From: Microbacterium halophytorum
GTDB taxonomy: Bacteria > Actinomycetota > Actinomycetes > Actinomycetales > Microbacteriaceae
Assembly: GCF_002970975.1 (NCBI RefSeq)
Contig: NZ_PNFA01000009.1
Location: forward strand, 62,001 to 126,000
Length of the DNA stretch: 64,000 nt
Reading direction: 5' to 3'
A model generated the notes under the pieces. The model searched no databases and had not been told where the DNA came from. It saw only the letters and a program-made list of their open reading frames with translations. This document shows, one piece after another, positions 54,387 through 62,873 of this stretch. A program made the position numbers and the translations under genes. Position 1 is the stretch's first letter. Each line of letters starts with the position of its first letter.

Positions 54387-54423
54387 CCCCGGCGACCGAG
54401 ACCCCCATCATCGGTCGCCGGGG
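54387..54423. terminator. Bidirectional terminator between transglycosylase and siderophore ATPase genes
   Basis: CCCCGGCGACCGA (54387-54399) and TCGGTCGCCGGGG (54411-54423) are perfect 13-bp arms between two converging genes. Confidence 0.85.
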
Positions 54424-54437
54424 TTCCGTGCGTTCGG

Positions 54438-55196
54438 CTACGAGTAGTACAGCGCGACGGGGCGGCCGTCGATCTCGCGCACGTCGACGGCCGTGTCGTA
54501 GACGCGGCCGAGCACCTCGGGCGTGATGATCTCGTCGCGACCGGCATCGGCGACGATCCTGCCGTCGCGCATCGCGATGATCCGGTCGCTGTAGGTAGCC
54601 GCGAAATTGATGTCGTGCAGCACCACGACGATCTTCTTGCCGAGTTCCTCGCTCATCCGCCGCACGAGCTTCATGATCTCGGTCATGTGCTTCAGGTCGA
54701 GGTTGTTGAGCGGTTCGTCGAGCAACACGTACTTCGTGTCCTGCGCGAGCACCATGGCGATGAACGCCCGCTGCCGCTGACCGCCCGAGAGCTCGTCGAG
54801 GAACCGGTCGCGGAACCCGTCGAGATCGAGGTACGAGATGGCCTCGTCGATCTTGTCGCGGTCGACGCTGGTCAGCCGCCCCCGCGAGTGCGGGAAGCGC
54901 CCGAACTCGACGAGGTCCTGCACCGTCAGCCTCGCCGCGATCGTGTTGTCCTGGCGCAGCACCGCGATGGCGCGGGCCAGGTCGCGGCTCGGTGCCTTCG
55001 CGACGTCCATCTCGTCGATCCGGATGCTGCCGGCATCCGGATCGATCAACCGGCCGATCAGGCCGAAGAGCGTCGACTTCCCCGCCCCGTTCGGGCCGAT
55101 GAGCGCCGTGACGCCCTCGTCGCCGAGCTCGAGCGAGACGTCGTCGAGCACGGTGTTGCCGTTGTAGTGCTTGCTCGCACCGTCGAGCACGATCAT
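54438..55196 (-). CDS. Siderophore ABC transporter ATP-binding protein
   Basis: A 252-residue FepC/FhuC-type ATPase. Walker A is IGPNGAGKSTLFGLIG near 32-45, the signature is LSGGQRQRAFIAM, Walker B is YVLLDEPLNNLDL and the H-loop is VVLHDINFAATYSDR. It provides energy for uptake through the two permeases upstream. The ATG overlaps the permease stop. As last gene of the operon it is controlled by the iron-type boxes at 58337-58386. Confidence 0.95.
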   Translation of the reverse strand: MIVLDGASKHYNGNTVLDDVSLELGDEGVTALIGPNGAGKSTLFGLIGRLIDPDAGSIRIDEMDVAKAPSRDLARAIAVLRQDNTIAARLTVQDLVEFGRFPHSRGRLTSVDRDKIDEAISYLDLDGFRDRFLDELSGGQRQRAFIAMVLAQDTKYVLLDEPLNNLDLKHMTEIMKLVRRMSEELGKKIVVVLHDINFAATYSDRIIAMRDGRIVADAGRDEIITPEVLGRVYDTAVDVREIDGRPVALYYS

Positions 55197-56206
55197 CGCG
55201 CCCCCTTTCGCAGAACCAGGTAGAGGAAGAACATGCCGCCGGCGAACTCGATGATCGTGGACAGCGCGCCTCCGAAGCCGAACAGCTGCTCGAGCACGAT
55301 CTGCCCGCCCAACAGGCAGATCATGCCGAGGGCGACGGCGGCGGGCAGCGTCCAGCGGTGCCGGAACGAGCCGGCGTACGAGTACGCGAGGTTCGCCACG
55401 ATCAGGCCGAAGAACAGGATGGGCCCGACGAGCGCCGTCGACGCGGCCACCATGACCGAGACGACCAGGAACAGCAGCATGACGAGGCGTCGGTACGCGA
55501 TGCCGAGCCCGACCGCCACCGGCTCGCCGAGCGTGAGCACGTCGAGCTGGTTCAGCAGCGGCACCAGCGCGGCGCAGCCGCCGACGACCAGCACGGCCGT
55601 GAACAGCAGCAGCGTCGGGTCGGGCCGCGTCAGCGAGGCGAACATCGCGTCGGTGACGACCTGGAAGTCGAGCGGGTCGAGCATCCGCTGCATCCACTCC
55701 GTGAAGCTGCGGAAGAAGGTGCCGAGCACGATGCCGACGAGCAGCATCAGGTGGATCGAGCGGCGCTTGCCGGCGAACATCCACGTGAACAGCAGCACGC
55801 TGAAGGCGACCATCACGACGACCTGCAGCACCCACAGCATCAGGGAGTCGGCGGACAGGAACCCGCTCGCGCCGAACACGAACACCATCACGGTCGTGAT
55901 GAGCCCGTAGAACGAGTCGAAGCCCATGATCGACGGGGTCAGGATGCGGTTCTGCGTGATCGTGTGGAACACGACCGTCGAGACGCCGACCGCGACCGCA
56001 ACCACGGCCATCGCCGCGATCGTGAGCCCGCGGATCTTCGCGGCGAACGCATACGACCCCGGCACGTCGAAGAGCAGGTAGAAGGCGGCGAGCGCGACGA
56101 CCGCGGCGCCGAGCACGCCGAGGCGCACGCCGGGCCTGGCCCACTGCTCGCGGGTGCCGGCGCGGGCCCGCGGTGCGGCGGTCCTCTCGAGAGCGTCAGT
56201 GGACAC
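55193..56206 (-). CDS. Siderophore ABC transporter permease (FecCD family) 1
   Basis: A 337-residue FecCD-family permease with about nine to ten helices (first about 30-50, VLGAAVVALAAFYLLFDVP). The family-type LTLGEPVAVGLGIAYRR and LVGPILFFGLIVANLAYSY segments are present. It overlaps the second permease by 11 bases and the ATPase by four bases, giving tight coupling. Confidence 0.93.
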   Translation of the reverse strand: MSTDALERTAAPRARAGTREQWARPGVRLGVLGAAVVALAAFYLLFDVPGSYAFAAKIRGLTIAAMAVVAVAVGVSTVVFHTITQNRILTPSIMGFDSFYGLITTVMVFVFGASGFLSADSLMLWVLQVVVMVAFSVLLFTWMFAGKRRSIHLMLLVGIVLGTFFRSFTEWMQRMLDPLDFQVVTDAMFASLTRPDPTLLLFTAVLVVGGCAALVPLLNQLDVLTLGEPVAVGLGIAYRRLVMLLFLVVSVMVAASTALVGPILFFGLIVANLAYSYAGSFRHRWTLPAAVALGMICLLGGQIVLEQLFGFGGALSTIIEFAGGMFFLYLVLRKGAR

Positions 56207-57206
56207 GGCTCCCCTTCCGCAGCAGCAGCCAGAGGAACAGCGCGGCGCCGATCACGCCGACGACCACCGAGAGCGGGATTTCGTACGGGAACCGCACGAC
56301 GCGGGCGACGATGTCGCAGCCGAGCACGAACACGGCGCCGAGGCCGGCGACCCACGGGATCGCGCGGCGCACGTTGTCGCCGATGATCAGGCTGACGATG
56401 TTGGGCACGACGAGGCCGAGGAACGGCAGCATGCCAGCGGTGACGAGCACGGCCGACGTGATCACGGCGATCAGCACCATGCCGATCGCGACGACGTGAC
56501 GGTAGTTCAGGCCGAGGTTCGTCGCGAACTCCTCACCCAGGCCGATCACGCTGAAGCGATCGGCGGCGATCCAGGCGATGATGACCATCGCACCGGCGAG
56601 CCAGAGCAACTCGTAGCGACCGCGCATCACGGTCGCGAACGAGCCCTGCGACCACGTGCCGAGCGCCTGCAGCAGGTCGAGCCGGTACGCGAAGAACGTC
56701 GTCACGGCACCGACGACGCCGCCGAGCATGATGCCGACGAGCGGCACGAGCACGAGCGATCGGACGGGAACGAACCGGATGATCCGCAGGAACACCCAGG
56801 TGCCGAGCAGGGCGAACAGCGACACCAGCACCATCCGGAGCGGGATCGGCATGCCGGGGAAGAACACGAGCGCCGCAAGCATGCCGAGCGAGCCGAACTC
56901 GGTCACGCCCGTCGTCGACGGCTCCACGAACTTGTTGCGCACGAGCATCTGCATGATGAGCCCGGCGATCGCGAGCGCGGCGCCCACGAGGACGAGCGCG
57001 AGCGTGCGGGGGAAGCGGCTGGCGGCGAGAAGGAACAGGGCGTCCTCGTCACCGGCCGCGACGGCGTCGAGCGAGACCGATTCGGAAGCACCGATCAACA
57101 GGCTCGCGCCCGAGAGCGCTACGAGGAGAACGCCGATCAGCACCCCCACCCAGGTGCGCCTGGGGCGCCGGGTGGGGGTGCTGCGCTCTGCTGTCGTCGC
57201 CGTCAC
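56196..57206 (-). CDS. Siderophore ABC transporter permease (FecCD family) 2
   Basis: A 336-residue permease related to its neighbour, with RFPRTLALVLVGAALAIAGL, FSVIGLGEEFATNLGLNYRH and LPFLGLVVPNIVSLIIGDN segments characteristic of FecCD. The pair probably forms a heterodimeric channel. It lies 36 bases after the substrate-binding gene, in the same operon. Confidence 0.93.
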   Translation of the reverse strand: MTATTAERSTPTRRPRRTWVGVLIGVLLVALSGASLLIGASESVSLDAVAAGDEDALFLLAASRFPRTLALVLVGAALAIAGLIMQMLVRNKFVEPSTTGVTEFGSLGMLAALVFFPGMPIPLRMVLVSLFALLGTWVFLRIIRFVPVRSLVLVPLVGIMLGGVVGAVTTFFAYRLDLLQALGTWSQGSFATVMRGRYELLWLAGAMVIIAWIAADRFSVIGLGEEFATNLGLNYRHVVAIGMVLIAVITSAVLVTAGMLPFLGLVVPNIVSLIIGDNVRRAIPWVAGLGAVFVLGCDIVARVVRFPYEIPLSVVVGVIGAALFLWLLLRKGSRVH

Positions 57207-57242
57207 GGCGATACGGGAGGCATTGCGAACGGACCTGGTGCG

Positions 57243-58271
57243 TTACGAGAGTGCGCCGGCCATGTCGTCGATCATGAGCTGTGTGGTCTCCAGGCCGCCG
57301 TAGACGATGTACCAAGCCGTCGGGTCGAGGTAGACGATCTGGTCCTCCTCCGCCGCCGTGGTCTGGTTCACGATGTCGTTGTCGAGCACCTCGGAGGCCG
57401 CGGCCGCGCCCTCCTCGCCGACGGCGGCGTTGCGGTCGGTGACGAACAGGTAGTCGGGGTCGTTCTGCTCGAGGAATTCGAACGACACGGGCTCGCCGTG
57501 CGTCGCCGCCTCGATGTCGTCGGTGACCGGCTGCACGCCGAACACGTCGTAGACGAGGCCGCCGCGCAGGTTGCGGCCCGAGAAGTCTCCGTTCGACGGC
57601 TTGAGCGCGCTGATCTCGTCGCCGGCGACCATGACGCTCAGGCCCGTGCCGATCTCGGCCGTCTTCTCGTTGATGTCGGCGATCTGCGCCTCGAGGTCCT
57701 CGACGGCGGCGGCCGCCTCGTCCTCCGCGCCGAGCACCTCACCGAGGAACGCGGTGTTGCGCTCGAGCGTGTCCTCGAACGAACCCTCCGACGAGAGGTT
57801 CACGGTCGGCGCGAGTTCCGAGAGGTCGTCGTACAGGCCGGCCGAACGGCCGGCGACGATGATGAGGTCGGGCTGCGACGCCTCGATCTCGACGAGGTCC
57901 GCCTCGAAGAGCGTGCCGGCGTTGATCGCGTCGTCGGCGAGGCCGTCCGCGAGGTACTCGGGAACGGAATCGAGCGGGGCGCCGGCGACGGCCGGGCCGC
58001 CGAGCGCCGTCCAGGTGTCGAGCGAGGCCATGTCGAAGATGACGACGTTCTCCGGGTCCTTCGGAACCTCGACGGTGACCTCCTCGTACACCGGCTCCTC
58101 GTCCTCGCCCGCCGTGTTGTTCTGGAACGTGAACTCGACCGTCTCGGCCGCTGCCCCGTCTTCGGAAGCGCCGTCCGCGCCGGCTTCGGCGGACTCGGAT
58201 GCGCAGCCTGCGAGTGCGAGTGCGGATACCGCGACGAGGGAGAGGGTCGCGATCGGACGGTTGAAGGCCAT
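57243..58271 (-). CDS. Siderophore-binding lipoprotein
   Basis: A 342-residue periplasmic-binding-type lipoprotein (FepB/FhuD class). The signal peptide has lipobox SALALAGC (Cys at about 22), and the N-terminal mature part is acidic. VVIFDMASLDTWTALGG-type and QPDLIIVAGRSAGLYDD segments fit helical-backbone Fe-siderophore binders. First gene of the operon. Two DtxR/IdeR-like boxes lie 66-115 bases upstream (58337-58386), so iron repression is expected. Confidence 0.93.
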   Translation of the reverse strand: MAFNRPIATLSLVAVSALALAGCASESAEAGADGASEDGAAAETVEFTFQNNTAGEDEEPVYEEVTVEVPKDPENVVIFDMASLDTWTALGGPAVAGAPLDSVPEYLADGLADDAINAGTLFEADLVEIEASQPDLIIVAGRSAGLYDDLSELAPTVNLSSEGSFEDTLERNTAFLGEVLGAEDEAAAAVEDLEAQIADINEKTAEIGTGLSVMVAGDEISALKPSNGDFSGRNLRGGLVYDVFGVQPVTDDIEAATHGEPVSFEFLEQNDPDYLFVTDRNAAVGEEGAAAASEVLDNDIVNQTTAAEEDQIVYLDPTAWYIVYGGLETTQLMIDDMAGALS

Positions 58272-58336
58272 GACTGCTCCAGCTGTGTGTATGTGATGGC
58301 GAGCGGCATCGTCGGCGCTGCGAGGGAGGACCGAGG

Positions 58337-58355
58337 TTAGGATATGCAAACCTTG
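58337..58355. promoter_or_regulatory. DtxR/IdeR-like iron box 1
   Basis: TTAGGATATGCAAACCTTG matches the 19-bp consensus TTAGGTTAGGCTAACCTAA at 14 of 19 positions. A TATCCT on the minus strand inside it may be the -10 of the siderophore operon. Confidence 0.65.
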
Positions 58356-58367
58356 TCGATCTGCTGG

Positions 58368-58386
58368 GAAGGCTACCCTAACCAAA
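58368..58386. promoter_or_regulatory. DtxR/IdeR-like iron box 2
   Basis: On the minus strand TTTGGTTAGGGTAGCCTTC matches the IdeR consensus at 14 of 19 positions. It sits 12 bases from box 1 (end to end), consistent with cooperative repressor dimers. Confidence 0.65.
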
Positions 58387-58496
58387 CTCGCGTTGCCAAG
58401 CCGATCCGTTTTCGATGACGCCGATCTCCGCCTCCGGGGCCGCCTTCGCTTCCCCTCCCAGGCCCTTCCCCGCCCGGACGCTCCTAGGCTGGAGGG

Positions 58497-58970
58497 ATGA
58501 CTGAACGCCTCGCAGAAGGAACCCCCGCACCCGACTTCACACTGCGGAACCAGGACGGCGAGACCGTCTCGCTGGCCGACTTCCGCGGCGAGAAGGTCGT
58601 GCTGTACTTCTACCCCGCCGCGATGACGCCCGGGTGCACGACCCAGGCGTGCGACTTCCGCGACTCGATCGCGTCGCTCGCCGGCGCCGGCTACACGGTC
58701 CTCGGCGTCTCGCGCGACGAACCCGCCAGGCTGAAGCAGTTCGCCGAGCGCGACGGGCTGACGTTCCCGCTGCTGAGCGACCCCGACCACGCCGTGCACG
58801 ACGCGTATGCGACCTGGGGCGAGAAGATGAACTACGGCAAGGTCATCGAGGGCGTCATCCGGTCGACGTTCGTGATCGACGAGCAGGGCGCCATCGACAA
58901 GGCCCTTTACAACGTGAAGGCGACGGGCCACGTCGCCCGCCTGCGCAAGCAGCTCGGCATCGACGCATAG
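58497..58970 (+). CDS. bcp: Thioredoxin-dependent peroxiredoxin (BCP type)
   Basis: A 157-residue peroxiredoxin. The peroxidatic Cys47 is in AAMTPGCTTQACDFRD, with a second Cys at 52 as in atypical two-Cys BCPs. The typical FTLRNQDGETVSLADFRGE start and VYASWGEK-like segment (YATWGEKMNYGK) are present. It reduces hydroperoxides with thioredoxin. TAGGCT lies six bases before the ATG, and GGAGGG overlaps that spacer. Being divergent from the iron-uptake operon, it may share its control. Confidence 0.95.
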   Translation: MTERLAEGTPAPDFTLRNQDGETVSLADFRGEKVVLYFYPAAMTPGCTTQACDFRDSIASLAGAGYTVLGVSRDEPARLKQFAERDGLTFPLLSDPDHAVHDAYATWGEKMNYGKVIEGVIRSTFVIDEQGAIDKALYNVKATGHVARLRKQLGIDA

Positions 58971-59028
58971 TCCGGCAGACGCACCCGTTCCCCCGCACCA
59001 CACAGCACCGCTCGAGTGCGGGTGCTCC

Positions 59029-59820
59029 TCAGGCGACGCCGAAGAACTCCACGCCCGCGTCGCGGAAGTCGCGCGATCCGGGGGCGTTGAAGTGATTGCG
59101 GCCGGGGATCTCGAAGAACCAGCCGTCGGGCGCGCCCTCCGCCAACCGGCGCGACTGCTCGAGGATCGTGTCCTTCGACCCCGTCGCGAACAGGATGGGC
59201 TGCGGCGGCGGGTTGCCGAGATCGGGGTCGTCGGCGTCGAAGCGCATGCCCTCTGCGAGCGCGATCAGCGAGCGAAGCTCGTTGCCAGGCACGCGATCGG
59301 CGAGCTTGACGTAGTTGATCGTGTCGCGGTCGGTGACCTCGGTGCCGTGTTCGAGGTAGGCGTGCGCCTGCGCGAGGTCGATGCGGCCGAGCGGCTTGCC
59401 GTCGGGGATGCCGCCCAGCACGGCGCGATTGAGGCGGTGAGGCAGCGCCACCGCGGTGTGCCAGCCGACGCGGGCTCCGAGCGAGTAGCCGAGGTAGTGG
59501 AAATCCTCGACGAGGTGCTGGTCGAGGATCGTCTCCAGGTCGGCGACGAGGTGGTCCATCGAGAAGTCGTCCGGCTCGTGCGGCTTCTCGCTGAGGCCGT
59601 GCCCCCTCTGGTCGACGCCGAGCACGCGGAAGCCGGCGCGGGTGAGCTCGCGCACCCATCCGGTCGCCGCCCAGTTGTCGCGGCAGCTCGAGGCGAAGCC
59701 GTGCACTGCCAGCACGGTCGGGGCATCCGGATCGCCGAAAGAATAGGTCGCGAGCCGGAAGCCGTCCGAGCTCATCACGTACTGCGGGTCGGGCATCTCG
59801 GTGATGAGCGGAACGGCCAT
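59029..59820 (-). CDS. Alpha/beta hydrolase
   Basis: A 263-residue hydrolase. The oxyanion-hole region is AVHGFASSCRDNW, with VDQRGHGLSEKP, nucleophile Ser in GYSLGARVGWH and catalytic His in PGRNHFNAPG. The substrate is unknown; the form resembles epoxide-hydrolase/haloalkane-type enzymes. The ATG at 59820 has CAGAAT six bases upstream. The open frame continues far upstream but is a low-complexity shadow. Confidence 0.9.
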   Translation of the reverse strand: MAVPLITEMPDPQYVMSSDGFRLATYSFGDPDAPTVLAVHGFASSCRDNWAATGWVRELTRAGFRVLGVDQRGHGLSEKPHEPDDFSMDHLVADLETILDQHLVEDFHYLGYSLGARVGWHTAVALPHRLNRAVLGGIPDGKPLGRIDLAQAHAYLEHGTEVTDRDTINYVKLADRVPGNELRSLIALAEGMRFDADDPDLGNPPPQPILFATGSKDTILEQSRRLAEGAPDGWFFEIPGRNHFNAPGSRDFRDAGVEFFGVA

Positions 59821-60051
59821 TCCCCCATTCTGCCCCTCCTCGCACATCCGGGCTCGGGCGATCGCCGGGGATTCCGCTCCGGAGGCCGGCCGTGCCCGCC
59901 CCGCCCCGCCCCGCACCGCCCCCGAGGCAGCGGATGTTTCGCGCGGCGAAACTCCCGCACGCGCCTCTAGCGGCCGAGCGCGCCCGCGCACTACGCTCAG
60001 CGAAAACGAGACGCCGGCGCCCCGGCGGCGGTGCGACGAAAAGGACGACAC

Positions 60052-61521
60052 GTGACAGATGCGATCCAGGGCTTCCTCGATGCCGCGAGCGGCTTCGTGT
60101 GGGGGCCGTACCTGCTCATCCCCCTGCTGCTCGGCACGGGCCTGTACCTGACCATCCGGCTCGGCGGCATCCAGTTCGTCCGGCTCGGCGCGGGGCTCGG
60201 GCTGGGCCTGCTGCGTCGCCGCGACCGCGACGCCGACGGTGACATCTCGCAGTTCCAGGCGCTCACGACGGCGCTCGCGGCGACGGTCGGCACCGGCAAC
60301 ATCGTCGGCGTCGCGACGGCCCTCGCGGTCGGCGGCCCCGGCGCGCTGTTCTGGATGTGGATCACGGGCCTCGTCGGCATGGCCTCGAAGTACACCGAGG
60401 CGTTCCTCGGCGTGCGCTTCCGCCGCACGGACGCGGCGGGCGAGCGCAACGGCGGCCCGCAGCAGTACCTGGAGCGGGGCATCCCGAACGTGTTCGGCAA
60501 GATCCTCGCCTTCGCGTTCACGATCTTCGCCGTGCTGGCCTCGTTCGGCATCGGCAACATGACGCAGGGCAACTCGGTCTCGGCCAACCTCGAGTCGAGC
60601 TTCTCGATCCCCACGTGGGTCACGGGCATCGTCCTCACGGTCATCGCGCTCATCGTCCTCGTGGGCGGCATCAAGTCGATCGGGCGCGTCACCGCCGGCC
60701 TCGTGCCGATCATGATCGTCTTCTACGTGCTCGCCGCCCTCTACATCCTGATCGCGAACATCGGCGACGTGCCGGCGGCCCTCGGCCAGATCTTCGCCGA
60801 CGCGTTCACGGGCTCCGCCGCGACCGGTGGCTTCGCCGGCTCGGCGATCATCATCGCGATCCAGATGGGTGTCGCCCGCGGCATCTTCTCGAACGAGTCG
60901 GGCATGGGCTCGGCCGCGATCGCCGCCGCCGCGGCCCAGACGAGCCACCCGGTGCGCCAGGGCCTCGTGTCGATGACGCAGACGTTCATCGACACGATCA
61001 TCGTCGTCACGATGACGGGCCTCGTCATCATCACGACGGGCACGTACGCGGCCGTCGACGAGGCGGGGGATCAGCTCGATGCGGCGCTCATGACTGGCGA
61101 AGCGTTCTCGAACGGGCTCCCCGGCGAGTGGGGTCACTACATCGTCACGATCGGCCTATGCCTGTTCGCGTTCTCGACGATCCTCGGCTGGTCGTACTAC
61201 GGCGAGCGCACGGCCGAGAAGCTGTTCGGGCGGCGCGCGGTGATGCCGTTCCGCGTCATCTTCTCGCTCGTCGTCTACGTCGGCTGCACCGTGCAGCTCA
61301 GCCTCGTGTGGTCCTTCTCCGACGTGATGAACGGCCTCATGGCGCTGCCGAACCTGATCGGGCTGCTCGTGCTCTCCGGCCTCGTCGCTCGCGAGACGCG
61401 CGCCTACCTGAAGCACGACCCGAAGCTGAAGGCGAGCAGGGCCGAGATCGACGCGTTCATGCAGGGCGAACCCGGGTGGGACGACTGGCGCAAGACGGAG
61501 CAGAAGGTCGAGACCCGGTAG
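60052..61521 (+). CDS. Alanine/glycine:cation symporter (AGCS family)
   Basis: A 489-residue amino-acid:sodium or proton symporter with about eleven helices. The family signature is TGNIVGVATALAVGGPGALF, with VARGIFSNESGMGSAAIAAA in the middle. It imports alanine, glycine or D-forms with a cation. The GTG at 60052 has AAGGA eight bases upstream. The window up to the MarR gene (61522-61687) is a convergent gap; I see nothing in it besides GC-rich filler. Confidence 0.93.
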   Translation: MTDAIQGFLDAASGFVWGPYLLIPLLLGTGLYLTIRLGGIQFVRLGAGLGLGLLRRRDRDADGDISQFQALTTALAATVGTGNIVGVATALAVGGPGALFWMWITGLVGMASKYTEAFLGVRFRRTDAAGERNGGPQQYLERGIPNVFGKILAFAFTIFAVLASFGIGNMTQGNSVSANLESSFSIPTWVTGIVLTVIALIVLVGGIKSIGRVTAGLVPIMIVFYVLAALYILIANIGDVPAALGQIFADAFTGSAATGGFAGSAIIIAIQMGVARGIFSNESGMGSAAIAAAAAQTSHPVRQGLVSMTQTFIDTIIVVTMTGLVIITTGTYAAVDEAGDQLDAALMTGEAFSNGLPGEWGHYIVTIGLCLFAFSTILGWSYYGERTAEKLFGRRAVMPFRVIFSLVVYVGCTVQLSLVWSFSDVMNGLMALPNLIGLLVLSGLVARETRAYLKHDPKLKASRAEIDAFMQGEPGWDDWRKTEQKVETR

Positions 61522-61687
61522 CAGCCCGAGCCCCGTTCGGCAGTCCCGGATGCGCGATTCGCGCACCGGTGCCGCCGAGCGGGGCTGAGTACCCTCTCTC
61601 CGCGCGCGGCGCGTCGGTCACCGACGCTCGGCGGCTCGACTCACACAGGCCTGGGCGCCGCCCGTTCGGCGCGCGCGTCGCATGCCG

Positions 61688-62257
61688 CTACTCCGTCAGG
61701 TGTGCGGAACCGTCGAGGTCGCCCTGTGGCATGTCCGCCTCGATCAGCGCTTCGAGGAAGCGGATCACAGCGTCGCGATCTTCCGAACTCATTGCTGCCG
61801 CAGCGGTGAATCGCCGCGCGTGCTGGCGTCCGATGGTCTCGTGTGCGGAGCGGCGAGTCTCTTCGGTGACTTCGATGCAAGTGGTCCTGCGATCGGTCGG
61901 ATGCGGCACCCGGACGAGGTGTCCGCCCGCAACGAGACGGTCGACCAGCTTCGTCGTCGACGCGCTCGAGATACCGACCTCCCTGGCGATGTCCTTCGGC
62001 GTCACGACGCGTTGCTGCCGTTGTGACCGGATGATCATGCGGATCGCACGCATGTCGCTCTCGTTGAGCCGCATGTAGCGCTTGGACGCTTCAGAGAGCG
62101 TTCGCGCGGCCTCCTGCCATCCGCGCAGCGCTTCCATCACGCGAACGCACTGCTCCAGTTCAGCGTCGGACAGCCGCGAGCGATCTACGAGGTCGGAATC
62201 CTTCGTGAAATAGCGCACGTCGGTCTCAGACGCTGCTCCTCGTTCTGGCTCGGCCAC
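61688..62257 (-). CDS. MarR family regulator divergent from carotenoid genes
   Basis: A 189-residue MarR-type regulator. The winged helix is TPKDIAREVGISSASTTKLV plus HPTDRRTTCIEVTEETR, and the N- and C-terminal helices form the dimer. TAGGCT lies six bases before the GTG. It lies head-to-head with idi-crtE-crtB, the same arrangement as CrtR in Corynebacterium, a MarR repressor of carotenoid genes that responds to prenyl diphosphates; by position it is a candidate CrtR-like regulator. Confidence 0.88.
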   Translation of the reverse strand: MAEPERGAASETDVRYFTKDSDLVDRSRLSDAELEQCVRVMEALRGWQEAARTLSEASKRYMRLNESDMRAIRMIIRSQRQQRVVTPKDIAREVGISSASTTKLVDRLVAGGHLVRVPHPTDRRTTCIEVTEETRRSAHETIGRQHARRFTAAAAMSSEDRDAVIRFLEALIEADMPQGDLDGSAHLTE

Positions 62258-62324
62258 GATGACAGCCTACTCTTTCCTATGCTACGTTGAACTCTCGCCT
62301 AGCTAAAGAAATTGAGGTCCACCC
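62258..62324. promoter_or_regulatory. Divergent promoter and operator region of the MarR/idi pair
   Basis: The 67-bp gap carries AGCCTA (62264-62269, the -10 of the MarR gene on the minus strand) and TATGCT (about 62278-62283, possible -10 of idi). Two related words, CTTTCCTATGCTA (62272-62284) and TAGCTAAAG near 62300, form an imperfect inverted repeat that could be the MarR operator. Confidence 0.45.
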
Positions 62325-62873
62325 GTGGAGATGGTCGTTCTCGTCGACAGCGACGGTTCCCCTGTCGGCGCACAGAGCAAAGCGAGCGTGCACGGCGCCA
62401 CCACCCCTCGCCACCTCGCGTTCTCCTGCCACGTCCTCGATTCGAATGGCCGCCTCCTCGTAACCAGGCGCGCGCTGGGCAAAAGGACGTGGCCCGGTGT
62501 CTGGACGAACGCGTTCTGCGGCCATCCGGGCCCCGGCGAGGACCTCCATGACGCAGTGCGCCGCCGTGCCGAGTTCGAACTCGGTCTCGCGATCGACAGC
62601 ATCGTGTGCGCGCTTCCTGATTTCAGCTACTCCGCGCGCGACGCGTCGGGAATCGAAGAGAACGAGCACTGCCCGGTCTTCATCGCCACGGCTGTGTCAC
62701 CGCTGTCACCGAACCCCGATGAAGTCGCCGAGCTCCGATGGACCAGCGTTTCGTCCCTGTCGATCGCGACCACGGCCGTTCCCTGGGCCTTCAGCCCGTG
62801 GTTGACAGCCCATTTTCCCGAGCTCCTCCCGTACCTCTCTCGTATCGCCACCGAGTCGAGGCGTCATGCTTGA
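62325..62873 (+). CDS. idi: Isopentenyl-diphosphate delta-isomerase (type I)
   Basis: Interconverts IPP and DMAPP. The 182 residues hold the catalytic Cys in TNAFCGHPGPGEDLHDA and Glu in IEENEHCPVF, with a NUDIX-like RRRAEFELGL helix. The GTG at 62325 (ATG 62331 as alternative) is preceded by GAGG. The stop overlaps the crtE start, so the operon idi-crtE-crtB supplies carotenoid precursors. Confidence 0.94.
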   Translation: MEMVVLVDSDGSPVGAQSKASVHGATTPRHLAFSCHVLDSNGRLLVTRRALGKRTWPGVWTNAFCGHPGPGEDLHDAVRRRAEFELGLAIDSIVCALPDFSYSARDASGIEENEHCPVFIATAVSPLSPNPDEVAELRWTSVSSLSIATTAVPWAFSPWLTAHFPELLPYLSRIATESRRHA

